Of a stretch of DNA of 64,000 bases, positions 17,138-25,720 are shown piece after piece. The position numbers were made by a program, and so were the translations under genes. The stretch's first letter is position 1; every line of letters starts with the position of its first letter. The notes below the pieces were generated by a model. It was not told the origin of the DNA. It ran no database searches and saw nothing but the letters and a program-made list of their open reading frames with translations. This DNA comes from Kribbella aluminosa (GTDB lineage Bacteria > Actinomycetota > Actinomycetes > Propionibacteriales > Kribbellaceae), in NCBI RefSeq assembly GCF_017876295.1, contig NZ_JAGINT010000001.1, positions 1,550,001 through 1,614,000 on the forward strand, in the 5' to 3' direction.

Positions 17138-20103
17138 GCGACGGCGTCTACGACATGCCGGACGAGCCGCCTGCCCGGAGAACGCGACGACCGGGCGGTC
17201 GTCCTCGTGCCCTGCTGCCCACGATCGCCACCCTGATCGTGCTGCTGATCCTGTTCAGCGTCTTCACCGACGTCTGGACCCAGCGGCTCTGGTACCGGTC
17301 GATCGACTTCGGCACGGTGTTCAGCACGGTGCTCGGCACCCGGGTACTGCTCTTCGTGGTGGTCGGCCTGCTGATGGCCGTGGCCGTCGTCGCGAACATC
17401 ATCGTCGCGTTCCGCACCCGCCCGCGGGTCGCGCTCGCGCCGTCCCCGACCCCGGGATTCGAGCGGTACGGCGATCTGCTTCAGCAGCACGCGAAGATCG
17501 CGGTCGGCGTGGTCGCGACCCTGATGCTGATCTTCGGCGGCTCGGCCGCGTCGGGGGAGTGGAAGGTCTTCCTGGCCTGGAAGAACCGGACCTCCTTCGG
17601 CATCACCGACAAGCACTTCAACAAGGACATCTCGTTCTTCGTCTTCGACTACCCGTGGCTGCGCGTGCTGCTCGGCTTCGGGTACTCGATCGTGCTGCTG
17701 TCGCTGGTCGCGGCGATCATCACCCATTACCTGTATGGCGGGTTCCGCCCGTCGGCCAAGGGACAGAAAGCCTCCGGCGCGGCGCAGGTGCAGTTCTCCG
17801 TGCTGCTCGGGCTGCTGGTGCTGCTCAAGGCGTTCAGCTACTGGCTGGACCGCTTCGGCCAGGCGACGTCCGACGGCAGACTCTTCACCGGTATCTCCTA
17901 TACCGGTGACAACGCGATCCTGCCGAGCAAGGAGATCCTCGCGGTCATCGCCGTCCTGTGTGCCGCGCTGTTCTTCGCGAACGTGGTCCGGCGGACGTGG
18001 CTGCTGCCCGGTGTCGGCACGGTCGTGCTGATCCTGTCGGCGATCCTGCTCGGTGCGCTCTGGCCGGCCGCCCTCCAGCAGTTGCGGGTGCGCCCGAGCG
18101 AGCCGGTGAAGGAAGCGCCGTACATCTCCAAGAACATCCAGGCCACGCGGCAGGCCTACGGGCTCGAGAACACGCAGATCACCGAGTACCAGGCGCAGAC
18201 CACGGCCAAGCCGAGCGAGCTCACCGCGGACGCCGAGGTGCTGCCCGGCATTCGGCTGATCGACCCGACCGTGATCGGGCCGACCTTCGAACAGCTCCAG
18301 CAGGTCCGCGGGTTCTACTCGTTCCCGACCGATCTGGACGTCGACCGGTACAAGATCAAGGACAAGGTCAGCGATACCGTCATCGCGGCCCGTGAGGTCC
18401 AGATCGACAAGCTGCCGGCAGGTCAGCGGAACTGGAACAACGACCACACGGTCTACACCCACGGCTACGGCGTGGTCGCGGCGAACGGCAACCAGCGGGC
18501 CCCGGACGGTACGCCGGTCTGGACCGAGAAGGACCTGCCGCCGACCGGTCAGCTCGGCAACTACGAGCCGCGGATCTACTTCGGCGAACAGTCGCCGGAC
18601 TACTCGATCGTCGGCGGGCCCAAGGGTTCCTCGCCGGTCGAGCTGGACACCCCGGAGGGCAAGAACGGTGGCGACCCGACGCTGAACACCTATGAGGGCA
18701 AGGGTGGCGTCAAGATCGGCTCCTTCTTCAACCGGTTGCTCTACGCAACCAAATTCCGGGACGCGAACATCCTGCTGTCCAGCCGGGTGAACACGGACTC
18801 GAAGATCCTCTACGACCGCAGCCCGCGCGACCGGGTCGAGAAGGCGGCCCCCTGGCTGACGCCGGACGGCGACCCGTACCCGGCGATCGTCGACGGCCAG
18901 GTGGTCTGGATCGTCGACTGCTACACCACCTCGGACAACTACCCGTACTCCGAGAAGGTCGCGCTGGACGACAGCACCCGGGACACCACCACCGGCCGCG
19001 GCACGATCGCTCAGCAGCCGAGCGAGAAGATCAACTACATCCGGAACTCGGTCAAGGCGGTCGTGAACGCCTACGACGGCTCGGTCGACCTGTACGCGTG
19101 GGACGAGACCGACCCGATCCTGAAGACCTGGATGAAGGCCTTCCCCGGCACGGTCAAGTCGCGTGGAGAAATCTCGCCCGCGCTGATGTCGCACCTGCGC
19201 TACCCGGAGGACATGTTCAAGGTGCAGCGCGACCTGCTCGCGAAGTACCACGTCACGGACGCCGGCACCTGGTACCAGAACAGTGACCTGTGGCGTGTGC
19301 CCGCGGACCCGACCGCGGTGTCGGCCAGCGGTGACTCGACGACTCAAATCAGTCAGCCTCCCTTCTATCTCTCGTTGCGGATGCCGGATCAGACCGATCC
19401 GAAGTTCTCACTGACCTCGGTGTACGTACCGAACGGTGAACGGGAGAACCTGACGGCGTTCATGGCCGTCGATTCCGAGGCCACCTCGCCGGACTACGGC
19501 AAGTTCCGGATCCTGCGATTGCCGGGGAACCTGCAGATAGCCGGTCCGGGGCAGGTGTACAACAAGTTCCAGACCGACGAAGGCATCAGACAGGCGTTGC
19601 TGCCGATCAACCAGCCGAACAGCGGCGCAAGAGCCCAGTTCGGTAACCTGCTGACGTTGCCGCTCGGCGGTGGTCTGCTCTACGTCCAGCCGGTGTACTC
19701 GTCGCGGACCAGCGGGCCGGGCAACTATCCCGTCCTGCGGTACGTCCTGGTGTCGTTCGGGGACAATGTCGCTTACGGGACGACGCTGCAGGAAGCTCTT
19801 GGCAAGGTGTTCAACACCAACGTCGACACGGGCGAGAACCCGCCGGGGACCAAGAACCCACCGGCACAGACGAACCAGACGGTCAAGCAGGCACTCGCTG
19901 ATGCAGAGGCCGCGTACAAACGGGCACAGGCCGCTCTCGTGAAGGGTGACCTCGCCGGTTACCAGAAGAACGTGGACCAGATGAAGGCCGCGCTCGACCG
20001 CGCTTCGGCCGGTGCAGCGGCGACGCCGACACCAACGCCGACACCGACACCGTCCGGGAGCCCGTCGGCATCGCCGACACCGTCGAGCTCTCCGACCGGC
20101 TGA
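17134..20103 (+). CDS. UPF0182 family large membrane protein
   Basis: A 989-residue protein with seven predicted hydrophobic helices in the first third (for example LLPTIATLIVLLILFSVF and VLLFVVVGLLMAVAVV), then a long extracytoplasmic domain and a Thr/Pro/Ser-rich C-terminus. Segments such as LWYRSIDFGTVFSTVLGTR, EAPYISKNIQATRQAYGL and IRNSVKAVVNAYDGSVDLYA are hallmarks of UPF0182 (COG1615). The family is near universal in Actinobacteria; function unknown. Coupled to the PPA1309 gene by ATGA overlap and followed by a strong hairpin terminator. Confidence 0.92.
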   Translation: MSDGVYDMPDEPPARRTRRPGGRPRALLPTIATLIVLLILFSVFTDVWTQRLWYRSIDFGTVFSTVLGTRVLLFVVVGLLMAVAVVANIIVAFRTRPRVALAPSPTPGFERYGDLLQQHAKIAVGVVATLMLIFGGSAASGEWKVFLAWKNRTSFGITDKHFNKDISFFVFDYPWLRVLLGFGYSIVLLSLVAAIITHYLYGGFRPSAKGQKASGAAQVQFSVLLGLLVLLKAFSYWLDRFGQATSDGRLFTGISYTGDNAILPSKEILAVIAVLCAALFFANVVRRTWLLPGVGTVVLILSAILLGALWPAALQQLRVRPSEPVKEAPYISKNIQATRQAYGLENTQITEYQAQTTAKPSELTADAEVLPGIRLIDPTVIGPTFEQLQQVRGFYSFPTDLDVDRYKIKDKVSDTVIAAREVQIDKLPAGQRNWNNDHTVYTHGYGVVAANGNQRAPDGTPVWTEKDLPPTGQLGNYEPRIYFGEQSPDYSIVGGPKGSSPVELDTPEGKNGGDPTLNTYEGKGGVKIGSFFNRLLYATKFRDANILLSSRVNTDSKILYDRSPRDRVEKAAPWLTPDGDPYPAIVDGQVVWIVDCYTTSDNYPYSEKVALDDSTRDTTTGRGTIAQQPSEKINYIRNSVKAVVNAYDGSVDLYAWDETDPILKTWMKAFPGTVKSRGEISPALMSHLRYPEDMFKVQRDLLAKYHVTDAGTWYQNSDLWRVPADPTAVSASGDSTTQISQPPFYLSLRMPDQTDPKFSLTSVYVPNGERENLTAFMAVDSEATSPDYGKFRILRLPGNLQIAGPGQVYNKFQTDEGIRQALLPINQPNSGARAQFGNLLTLPLGGGLLYVQPVYSSRTSGPGNYPVLRYVLVSFGDNVAYGTTLQEALGKVFNTNVDTGENPPGTKNPPAQTNQTVKQALADAEAAYKRAQAALVKGDLAGYQKNVDQMKAALDRASAGAAATPTPTPTPTPSGSPSASPTPSSSPTG

Positions 20104-20119
20104 CCGCAGGGCTGCTTCC

Positions 20120-20160
20120 CGGGGCGGCGACACCGACAACACGTCGGCGTCGCCGCCCCG
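20120..20160. terminator. strong bidirectional hairpin terminator
   Basis: CGGGGCGGCGAC (20120-20131) pairs perfectly with GTCGCCGCCCCG (20149-20160), and inner arms CCGAC/GTCGG extend the stem around a 5-base loop (AACAC). It separates the convergent UPF0182 and secreted-protein genes. Confidence 0.85.
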
Positions 20161-20189
20161 TCCGTCTGTCCGGGTGGTTGCCTACGGCA

Positions 20190-20750
20190 TCAGGACTGCT
20201 CGGGATGGAAGCCGGCCGCGGTGTCGAGCACATCCTCGTCGGTGAAGCGCTCATGGTCGATCGTCACCTCGGCCGCGACACCCGGCTCGATGAAGTAGAA
20301 GACCTCGTCGCCGGCGAACAGGCCGTCGTACCCGCCGACCTTGACCGGCGTGAGCTGCCAGCCGGGATCCTTCTCCTCGTACTCGACGAGGAAGTCCTTC
20401 AGCGTCTCGAGGTCGGTGAGCTGCTCACCCCGGATCGTCTTCACGGTCAGGTCGACCTTGAACGCGCCCTCCGAATCCGGACCGGTCTCCCAGACCCGGC
20501 TGTGGAAGGACACGTCGTTCCACTCGTACTCGAAGTCGCTCGACGTACCGATGCCGTCGGGAAGGTTCTCGATCACGAAGCCGTCCAAGGTGCCAGCCTT
20601 CTGCTCGGTGGATGGTGCTACGGAGACCTGCGCCGGTGCAGCTGAGCCGGTGGTCGTCGACAGGCCCAACGAGGCCAGGACAACCGCGGTCCCGGCCACG
20701 ATACGACGGGCGGACGGCATGACTCGGGAACCGAAGGATGAACACGACAT
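20190..20750 (-). CDS. secreted hypothetical protein
   Basis: A 186-residue protein with a Sec-type signal peptide: basic start (SRVMPSARR), hydrophobic core (IVAGTAVVLASLGLS) and an Ala-x-Ala-like cleavage region near residue 38-40 (GSAAPA). The mature part is acidic and of mixed beta content (EYEWNDVSFHSRVWETG, TPVKVGGYDGLFAGDEVFYF), with no known family. GGAGG lies 6 bp before the ATG at 20750. Monocistronic and bounded downstream by the hairpin at 20120-20160. Confidence 0.75.
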   Translation of the reverse strand: MSCSSFGSRVMPSARRIVAGTAVVLASLGLSTTTGSAAPAQVSVAPSTEQKAGTLDGFVIENLPDGIGTSSDFEYEWNDVSFHSRVWETGPDSEGAFKVDLTVKTIRGEQLTDLETLKDFLVEYEEKDPGWQLTPVKVGGYDGLFAGDEVFYFIEPGVAAEVTIDHERFTDEDVLDTAAGFHPEQS

Positions 20751-20878
20751 GACTGCCTCCTGGGGGAAGGACGGCGTCCCGCCTGCTGCGAGACGCCCTT
20801 CGTGACCAAGAAGATGCCGCGATCGCCCCGCCCCCGGACCGGCGAATCCGAACCTGTGGACAACCGGCAGCCTGCAGC

Positions 20879-21844
20879 TCAGTACCCGATCAACCGATGC
20901 AGCCGATGGAACGTCTGCCGGAACCCGAGCCGCGGCCAGGTCCGCGACGACAACAGGTTCGTCACCCGCCAGTCCGTCACCACCGAGGTGTACCCGGTCT
21001 CCGCCGACCACTGCAGCACAGCCTCGCCCAGCGCCCGCCCCGCACCCAGCCCACGAGCCGCCGGCAGTACAGCAGCGAACCCGAGGAACCCGGCGTTGTC
21101 CGGCTTCGCCAGCCCACTGTGCGCACTCGATCTGTCCACCGAGCACCCGACCGACGAGCCGATGACCTCATCGTTGTACACGGCAACGAACGTCGCGTAG
21201 TCCGGATCGTCGATCGACTCCTCCCAGTCCGCGACCGCCTCCTCGTACGTCCCCAGCTCCGCGGCCGAGAACACCGGCGACCGGCCTTGATGCCGGGGGA
21301 GTTCCAGGTCGAGCTCCGCCAATACCGGAATGTCCGCGCGCGTTGCCCGGCGTACGGCGAGATCGCGGGGAGGCGTCAAGTGGTACCCCGGAACCGGGCG
21401 GACCGCGTGCGCGTGCTGCGAGCCGAACCCCAGCCGGAACCACGCGTCCACCAGTTCGGCATCGTCGGGCACCAGCACGTAATGCGCCGTACGCCCGGCG
21501 TCGACCCATCGCGCAGCCGCGGCGCCGTACAGGTCGCGAATGTGTTCCGGCTCACGTACTGCGTGACCGGCCGCCTCGACCCAGATGTTCGGGCCCCACA
21601 TCGGTGCGGGCTTCGGTGCCGCCAGCAAGTAACCGGTCAGCTCGTCGTCCTCGACCAGGACCGCACCGGACGCCCCCTCGGTCTCCCACACAGCGGTGAC
21701 CTCGACGAGCGCGAGCCGCTCGTCCTCGTAGTCGGCAGGGAGCAGCGGGTGACGCTTGCGATGCGCCCGGTGCCGCTGGGCGAGCAGGCCGGCCGCAGCC
21801 GGAAGATCCGCCTCCTCGAACGGGCGGAGGACTGGTCGGGACAT
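20879..21844 (-). CDS. GNAT N-acetyltransferase, two-domain
   Basis: A 321-residue protein with a degenerate N-terminal GNAT-like half and a canonical C-terminal GNAT domain: acetyl-CoA loop AVLPAARGLGAGRALGEAVL (V/A-x-x-x-x-R-G-x-G-x-A), then SVVTDWRVTNLLSSRTWPRLGF. Similar proteins are annotated as general acetyltransferases; substrate unknown. It precedes the tRNA-fMet gene in the opposite orientation. Confidence 0.8.
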   Translation of the reverse strand: MSRPVLRPFEEADLPAAAGLLAQRHRAHRKRHPLLPADYEDERLALVEVTAVWETEGASGAVLVEDDELTGYLLAAPKPAPMWGPNIWVEAAGHAVREPEHIRDLYGAAAARWVDAGRTAHYVLVPDDAELVDAWFRLGFGSQHAHAVRPVPGYHLTPPRDLAVRRATRADIPVLAELDLELPRHQGRSPVFSAAELGTYEEAVADWEESIDDPDYATFVAVYNDEVIGSSVGCSVDRSSAHSGLAKPDNAGFLGFAAVLPAARGLGAGRALGEAVLQWSAETGYTSVVTDWRVTNLLSSRTWPRLGFRQTFHRLHRLIGY

Positions 21845-21906
21845 ACTCGGACGGTACGCTCGGTGCCCCGCCGGCGGTACGAGTTTTCGCCGCTCCGGTA
21901 ACCGAT

Positions 21907-21935
21907 TTGGTTGCTCGGCCCGAATCCTCTAAGCT
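21907..21935 (+). promoter_or_regulatory. sigma-70-type promoter of tRNA-fMet
   Basis: TTGGTT (21907-21912), 17-bp spacer, TAAGCT (21930-21935), ending 13 bp before the tRNA 5' end. Confidence 0.65.
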
Positions 21936-21948
21936 AAAGACACAACGA

Positions 21949-22022
21949 CGCGGGGTGGAGCAGCTCGGTAGCTCGCTGGGCTCATAACCCAGAGGTCGCA
22001 GGTTCAAATCCTGCCCCCGCTA
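21949..22022 (+). tRNA. initiator tRNA-fMet (CAT)
   Basis: A 74-nt cloverleaf with anticodon CAT at 21983-21985, D arm GAGCAGCTCGGTAGCTC, anticodon stem with the three consecutive G-C pairs of initiators (GGG-CTCATAA-CCC), T arm GCAGGTTCAAATCCTGC, and the unpaired first acceptor position (C1 against T72) that marks initiator tRNAs. The 3' CCA is not encoded. A promoter (21907-21935) and a strong terminator (22027-22069) flank it. Confidence 0.95.
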
Positions 22023-22026
22023 CTTG

Positions 22027-22069
22027 GAAGGGCCCTTTGACCAGGGAAACACCGGTCAGAGGGCCCTTC
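22027..22069 (+). terminator. tRNA-fMet terminator
   Basis: GAAGGGCCCTTTGACC (22027-22042) pairs with GGTCAGAGGGCCCTTC (22054-22069) with one G-T wobble, followed by TCATT. Confidence 0.85.
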
Positions 22070-22354
22070 GTCATTCCCCCTGGATCGAGGCATCAACGTT
22101 CTAACCTACGGTCTAGCGATCGCGTCTAGGGTCCTCACCGGCGCAGACGGAGATTGCATAGAGTTAGGACTGCGTTGGAGTTGCCGGCCTTGCGGCAAAA
22201 TGGATGATCGCGATGTGGCCGGTCGTAGCACGTGGTAGGCGACCGTAAGCCGCGGCCTGCGTGCCGTTGACACTGCGCGGCCTCGACGACGCCTAGGCAC
22301 TAGGGCAGCTCACCAAGCTGCGATATCGGGCGATGACCACCCAGTCCGGCGAGT

Positions 22355-22651
22355 TTGACCTCGATGCGCAAGATCAACCACCTCATCGACCTGTGGATCG
22401 CGAAGTTCACAGACGAGCTCGTGGCGGACCGACGGCGATCGCCGAACTCACGGATGACGTACCTCCCGGCTCTCAAGAACCACCTACGGCCCGCTCTCGG
22501 TGAGCTTCGGATCGCAGAGGCGACCATTCCTCGCATCGACAGAGTGATCGGAAGCGTTCTGCGATTTCGGCTGCGGCTGAGAGTCCGTCGTGCCGCGGGC
22601 AGTTGCGCTTCCTCGCTCGGCGTCATAGGTTCGCTGCGCAGCAGTTGTTAG
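22355..22651 (+). pseudogene. tyrosine recombinase (integrase) N-terminal remnant
   Basis: The first 70 or so residues read INHLIDLWIAKFTDELVADR, RRSPNSRMTYLPALKNHLRP and ALGELRIAEATIPRIDRVIG, the SAM-like core-binding domain of phage integrases (LxxWL, TxxxYxxxxxxHxxPxLG, LxxLT). After DRVIGSV the frame becomes Arg-rich and ends; the catalytic domain with its Arg-His-Arg-Tyr residues is absent. It lies 330 bp beyond the tRNA-fMet gene, a usual attachment site, so it probably marks an old integrated element. The rest of 22070-22719 shows no other gene. Confidence 0.6.
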
Positions 22652-22659
22652 ATATCTAA
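22648..22659. promoter_or_regulatory. 12-bp palindrome upstream of the GntR gene
   Basis: TTAGATATCTAA is a perfect palindrome 60 bp before the GntR start codon, in a locally AT-rich stretch; a candidate operator for autoregulation. Confidence 0.4.
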
Positions 22660-22719
22660 TGTCTGTCATCGCAACCCTGCACACTGTCTACTGCACGAGA
22701 AGGAACGGGGAGCTCGATC

Positions 22720-23418
22720 ATGAGCGGATCGCCGCTGTTCGTCAGGGCGCAGGAGCAGCTCAAGAGCTACATTCGTGAACACCGCCTCGAGCCAGGCGAC
22801 CGGCTCCCCTCGGAGGGCGAACTCGCAAAGTGCTTCAGCGTGAGCCGGGGAGCCATGCGCGAAGCGACGCGAAGTCTCCAAACGCTCGGAGTCATTCGCG
22901 CCCACCACGGGAACGGCCTCTACGTCGCGGACTTCTCGTTCCGGCCGATCGTCGATCTGCTCCCGTACGGACTCGCCGCCGACACAAGTTTCGTGGAGAT
23001 CCTGCAGGCCCGTGAAGCCCTCGAAACCGGCCTGATGCCGGCGGTTGCCCTGCGCACGTCACCGCAACTGCTGGATGGCTGCGATGAGATCGTCCGGCGG
23101 ATGGACGAGCGGGAGAAGGCAGGCGACTCGATCGTCGATCTAGACCGGAACTTCCACCTGTTGCTCCACACCTCGCTGAGCAACCCGCTCATCGACAATC
23201 TGATCAGCCTCTTCTGGGAACTCTATTGGCGGTTGGAGGACGAACTGTCTCCGAAGCCGACAGACGTTCCGAGCGCCCCCTTGCATGCGGCGATCGTCGA
23301 CGCGCTGCGGGTAGGGGACGCGATGCTCGCGATGACACGTATGCAAGAGCACTTCGCAGACGTTCGCCTGCGCAGCGAGTCGCTGCACGCAAGCCGCGTC
23401 GAGTCACGCAATGAATAG
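22720..23418 (+). CDS. GntR-family (FCD domain) transcriptional regulator
   Basis: A 232-residue protein with a winged helix-turn-helix (LEPGDRLPSEGELAKCFSVS then RGAMREATRSLQTLGVI, residues about 24-62) and a C-terminal FCD ligand-binding domain (about 88-215, EILQAREALETGLMPAVAL, DLDRNFHLLLH). FCD regulators respond to sugar acids and related metabolites. AAGGAACGGGG precedes the ATG. It starts the catabolic region and is followed by an enolase-superfamily gene 96 bp later, its likely target. Confidence 0.88.
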   Translation: MSGSPLFVRAQEQLKSYIREHRLEPGDRLPSEGELAKCFSVSRGAMREATRSLQTLGVIRAHHGNGLYVADFSFRPIVDLLPYGLAADTSFVEILQAREALETGLMPAVALRTSPQLLDGCDEIVRRMDEREKAGDSIVDLDRNFHLLLHTSLSNPLIDNLISLFWELYWRLEDELSPKPTDVPSAPLHAAIVDALRVGDAMLAMTRMQEHFADVRLRSESLHASRVESRNE

Positions 23419-23514
23419 ACCTTTGCGAATTGCGATCACGGCACACCTCGACGAGCGGTCTCTCGCGCTCCGCCGTCAGGCTCTCGCCGTCGACCTGCAA
23501 ATGGGGTACTGAAG

Positions 23515-24702
23515 ATGAAGATCGCACGAGTGCGAGCCGTCGTGCTGAGCGCGCCGTACGGCGCTGCCCTCACGAGCGCAGAGAACATCCTGCACATCCC
23601 GAGCGGCCTGCGCACAAGCGGCTTCGTCGAGATCACTCTCGACGATGGAACGGTGGGACTCGGCGAAGGCTACCTCGCCGTGTTCGCGCCACAGGTCTTC
23701 CGCTCGATCGTCGAACTACTCGCGCCGTTACTCGTCGGCAAAGACGTGCTGCAGCTCGATGCCCGGTTCGCGGAGCTTGTTGTCGCCACTGGGTACTGGA
23801 GCCTGCAGGGTGCTGCTCGACACGTGCTCAGCGCGATCGAGATCGCGCTACAAGACTGCAACGCACGGCTCGATGGCGTGCCACTCTGGCGGCATCTCGG
23901 CGGCATGTACTCGCGGCCGCTCGCGGCGTACGCAAGCGGTGGGGACTCCATCAACCCCGAAGCGATGCAGGGCGAGATCGACGCAGTCGCGGCGCTCGGC
24001 ATCCGAACCTTCAAGATTCGGGGCCGCGCGCACCAGGTCGACAAGGTGGTCTGGACCCAGCACGCTGCCGCCGGAATCGCCGTGGCGGTCGACATGACGC
24101 AGAACCTCGTCGTGCCCTCTCAGAGACCTGAGGAGGTCCTCGACTTCGTGCACGCCGTGGTCGATGCCTCAGGCCGCCCACCGGCCTTCATCGAAGAGGC
24201 GCTCGGGCCGGATCGGATCGACGATCTGCCGGCGCTCCGCGCGGCCGCCGGGGTGCCGATCGCGGGCGGGGAGATCGTCACGACCGAGGATGAGCTCGTC
24301 GCACGCGTTCGCGCTCGCTCCTACGACATCGTCCAACCCGATGCCACCGTGATCGGCGGGGTTGGCCCGGTGCTCGAGGTGTTCTCGGCTGCGGGTGACG
24401 TCGGCGCTGAGGTGTACGTGCACTGCTGGGGTGCTGGTGTGGGCGTACTCGCGAACTATCACGCCGCACTGGCCGCCGGGGGTTCGACCGTGGAATGGCC
24501 GCTACCTGATTACCCGCTGCGCTCGGAACTGCTCGGTGGGCTCGTGTCGATCGTGGGCGGCGAGGTCTCACTGTCGAACGCACCCGGACTCGGTATCGAG
24601 CTCACCCCCGCGATCGAACGCGAGTTCCCGTTCCGCGCAGACGCCGTGTACGAGTGCCTGGTCGATCCGACCGGCCTGCCAACTCCAGAAGTCTGGCGCT
24701 AG
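23515..24702 (+). CDS. enolase-superfamily enzyme (mandelate racemase/muconate cycloisomerase type)
   Basis: A 395-residue enzyme with an N-terminal capping domain and a TIM barrel. Metal ligands are visible as Asp193 (AVDMTQN), Glu227/228 (AFIEEAL) and Glu253 (GGEIV). A general base Lys167 sits in FKIRGRA, where the second residue of the usual KxK pair is Arg, and His303 (VYVHCWGAG) could act from the other face. These enzymes abstract the proton alpha to a carboxylate, in acid-sugar dehydratases, racemases or lactonising enzymes. Substrate cannot be fixed; neighbours suggest a sugar acid or lactone. Codon use is somewhat less GC-biased than downstream genes. Confidence 0.82.
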   Translation: MKIARVRAVVLSAPYGAALTSAENILHIPSGLRTSGFVEITLDDGTVGLGEGYLAVFAPQVFRSIVELLAPLLVGKDVLQLDARFAELVVATGYWSLQGAARHVLSAIEIALQDCNARLDGVPLWRHLGGMYSRPLAAYASGGDSINPEAMQGEIDAVAALGIRTFKIRGRAHQVDKVVWTQHAAAGIAVAVDMTQNLVVPSQRPEEVLDFVHAVVDASGRPPAFIEEALGPDRIDDLPALRAAAGVPIAGGEIVTTEDELVARVRARSYDIVQPDATVIGGVGPVLEVFSAAGDVGAEVYVHCWGAGVGVLANYHAALAAGGSTVEWPLPDYPLRSELLGGLVSIVGGEVSLSNAPGLGIELTPAIEREFPFRADAVYECLVDPTGLPTPEVWR

Positions 24703-24913
24703 GACGACAGGATCAGGCGATGGGGCGACGGCGGACGCCAAGCTCTCATCGTCCGCGAGCACTCCGGGCTCGCTCGCGTCCCAGTCCGACCCCCGACCCC
24801 GTGAACGTCACCAGGAACTTGCTGGCGGCGGGCGGGAGGATCTCCTCGTACAGAAGTCATCGATGGCAGAAAGGCCTGCGCCGACCAGCATTGCGCACGT
24901 CGTCATCGGAATG
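24703..24913. other. 211-bp convergent gap
   Basis: Between the first enolase-type gene and the minus-strand SDR operon. No gene, hairpin or repeat was recognised. Confidence 0.5.
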
Positions 24914-25720
24914 TCAGAGGCTGGAGCGGTACGGCGGGAGGAAGCGTAGCCGTGGCAGTTGATCGGCCAAGGCGCCGCCGTCGACGACGAGCGTGGTGCC
25001 GGTGACGTAGCGGCTCGCGTCCGAGGCCAGGTAGATCACGGCTCCGACGCAGTCGTCCGGCGTGCCGAAGCGGCCCAACGGGATTCGGGCCTGCCAGGAA
25101 TCGAACAGGCCTGCGAGGTCTGCGTCGAAGTCGTCGGCGATCGGGGTGGCGATCATTCCTGGCGCGACGGCGTTGCAGGTGATGCCGTGCGGCCCGAGTT
25201 CGGCGGCGAGTGATTTGGTGATCAGCTCGAGCGCTGCCTTGGAGGCGTTGTAGTGCGCGAGGCCGGCCTCGGCGACCAGGCCGTTCTTCGAGGAGATGTT
25301 GACGATCCGGCCCTCGATGCCGTCGGCAATCATATGTTCGGCAACCCGCTGGGCGAGGAAGAAGGGTGCCTCGGCGTTGACGGCCATGATCTCGTGCCAG
25401 CCTGCCGGGGTGATCTCGTTGAACTGCTCCAGCCGGGCGACGCCCGCGTTGTTGACCAGCACGTGGATCGGGCCGGCCTCGCTCCGGATTGTGTCGACCA
25501 AGGGTGCCAAGGCCGAGGTGTCGGCGAGGTCGATGACATAGCTGCGGCACCGGCGGCCGAGCGAGGTCACGGCCGCTGCGGTGTCGATGGGCTCGGTGCG
25601 GTCGACCAGCACCAGGTCGGCACCGGCGTCCGCGAGGCCGGTTGCGAACGCGGCGCCGAGGCCGCGGGCGGCGCCGGTGAGGGCGACGGTTCGCCCGGCG
25701 AGCGAGAACGAGGCGCTCAC
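24914..25720 (-). CDS. SDR family oxidoreductase
   Basis: A 268-residue classical SDR: TGAARGLG (15-22) nucleotide motif, NNAG, ISSKNGLVAEAG and the catalytic YNASK, ending with VTGTTLVVDGG. The GTG start at 25720 overlaps the stop of the amidohydrolase gene by 4 bp, making it the last gene of the minus-strand operon aminotransferase, enolase-type dehydratase, amidohydrolase, SDR. In such operons an SDR usually oxidises or reduces a sugar alcohol or keto-acid (gluconate 5-dehydrogenase-like enzymes look similar). Exact substrate unknown. Confidence 0.85.
   Translation of the reverse strand: MSASFSLAGRTVALTGAARGLGAAFATGLADAGADLVLVDRTEPIDTAAAVTSLGRRCRSYVIDLADTSALAPLVDTIRSEAGPIHVLVNNAGVARLEQFNEITPAGWHEIMAVNAEAPFFLAQRVAEHMIADGIEGRIVNISSKNGLVAEAGLAHYNASKAALELITKSLAAELGPHGITCNAVAPGMIATPIADDFDADLAGLFDSWQARIPLGRFGTPDDCVGAVIYLASDASRYVTGTTLVVDGGALADQLPRLRFLPPYRSSL

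Noticed and set aside
15388..19347. A 1319-residue open frame on the minus strand under the PDZ, PPA1309 and UPF0182 genes
   Set aside because: It is antisense to three clearly conserved genes, is Arg/Asp/Val-rich low-complexity, and arises from GC-rich codon bias.
22070..22350. Search for an attachment-site direct repeat of the tRNA 3' end
   Set aside because: No second copy of the T-arm/acceptor sequence was seen in the window, so attachment sites are not annotated.
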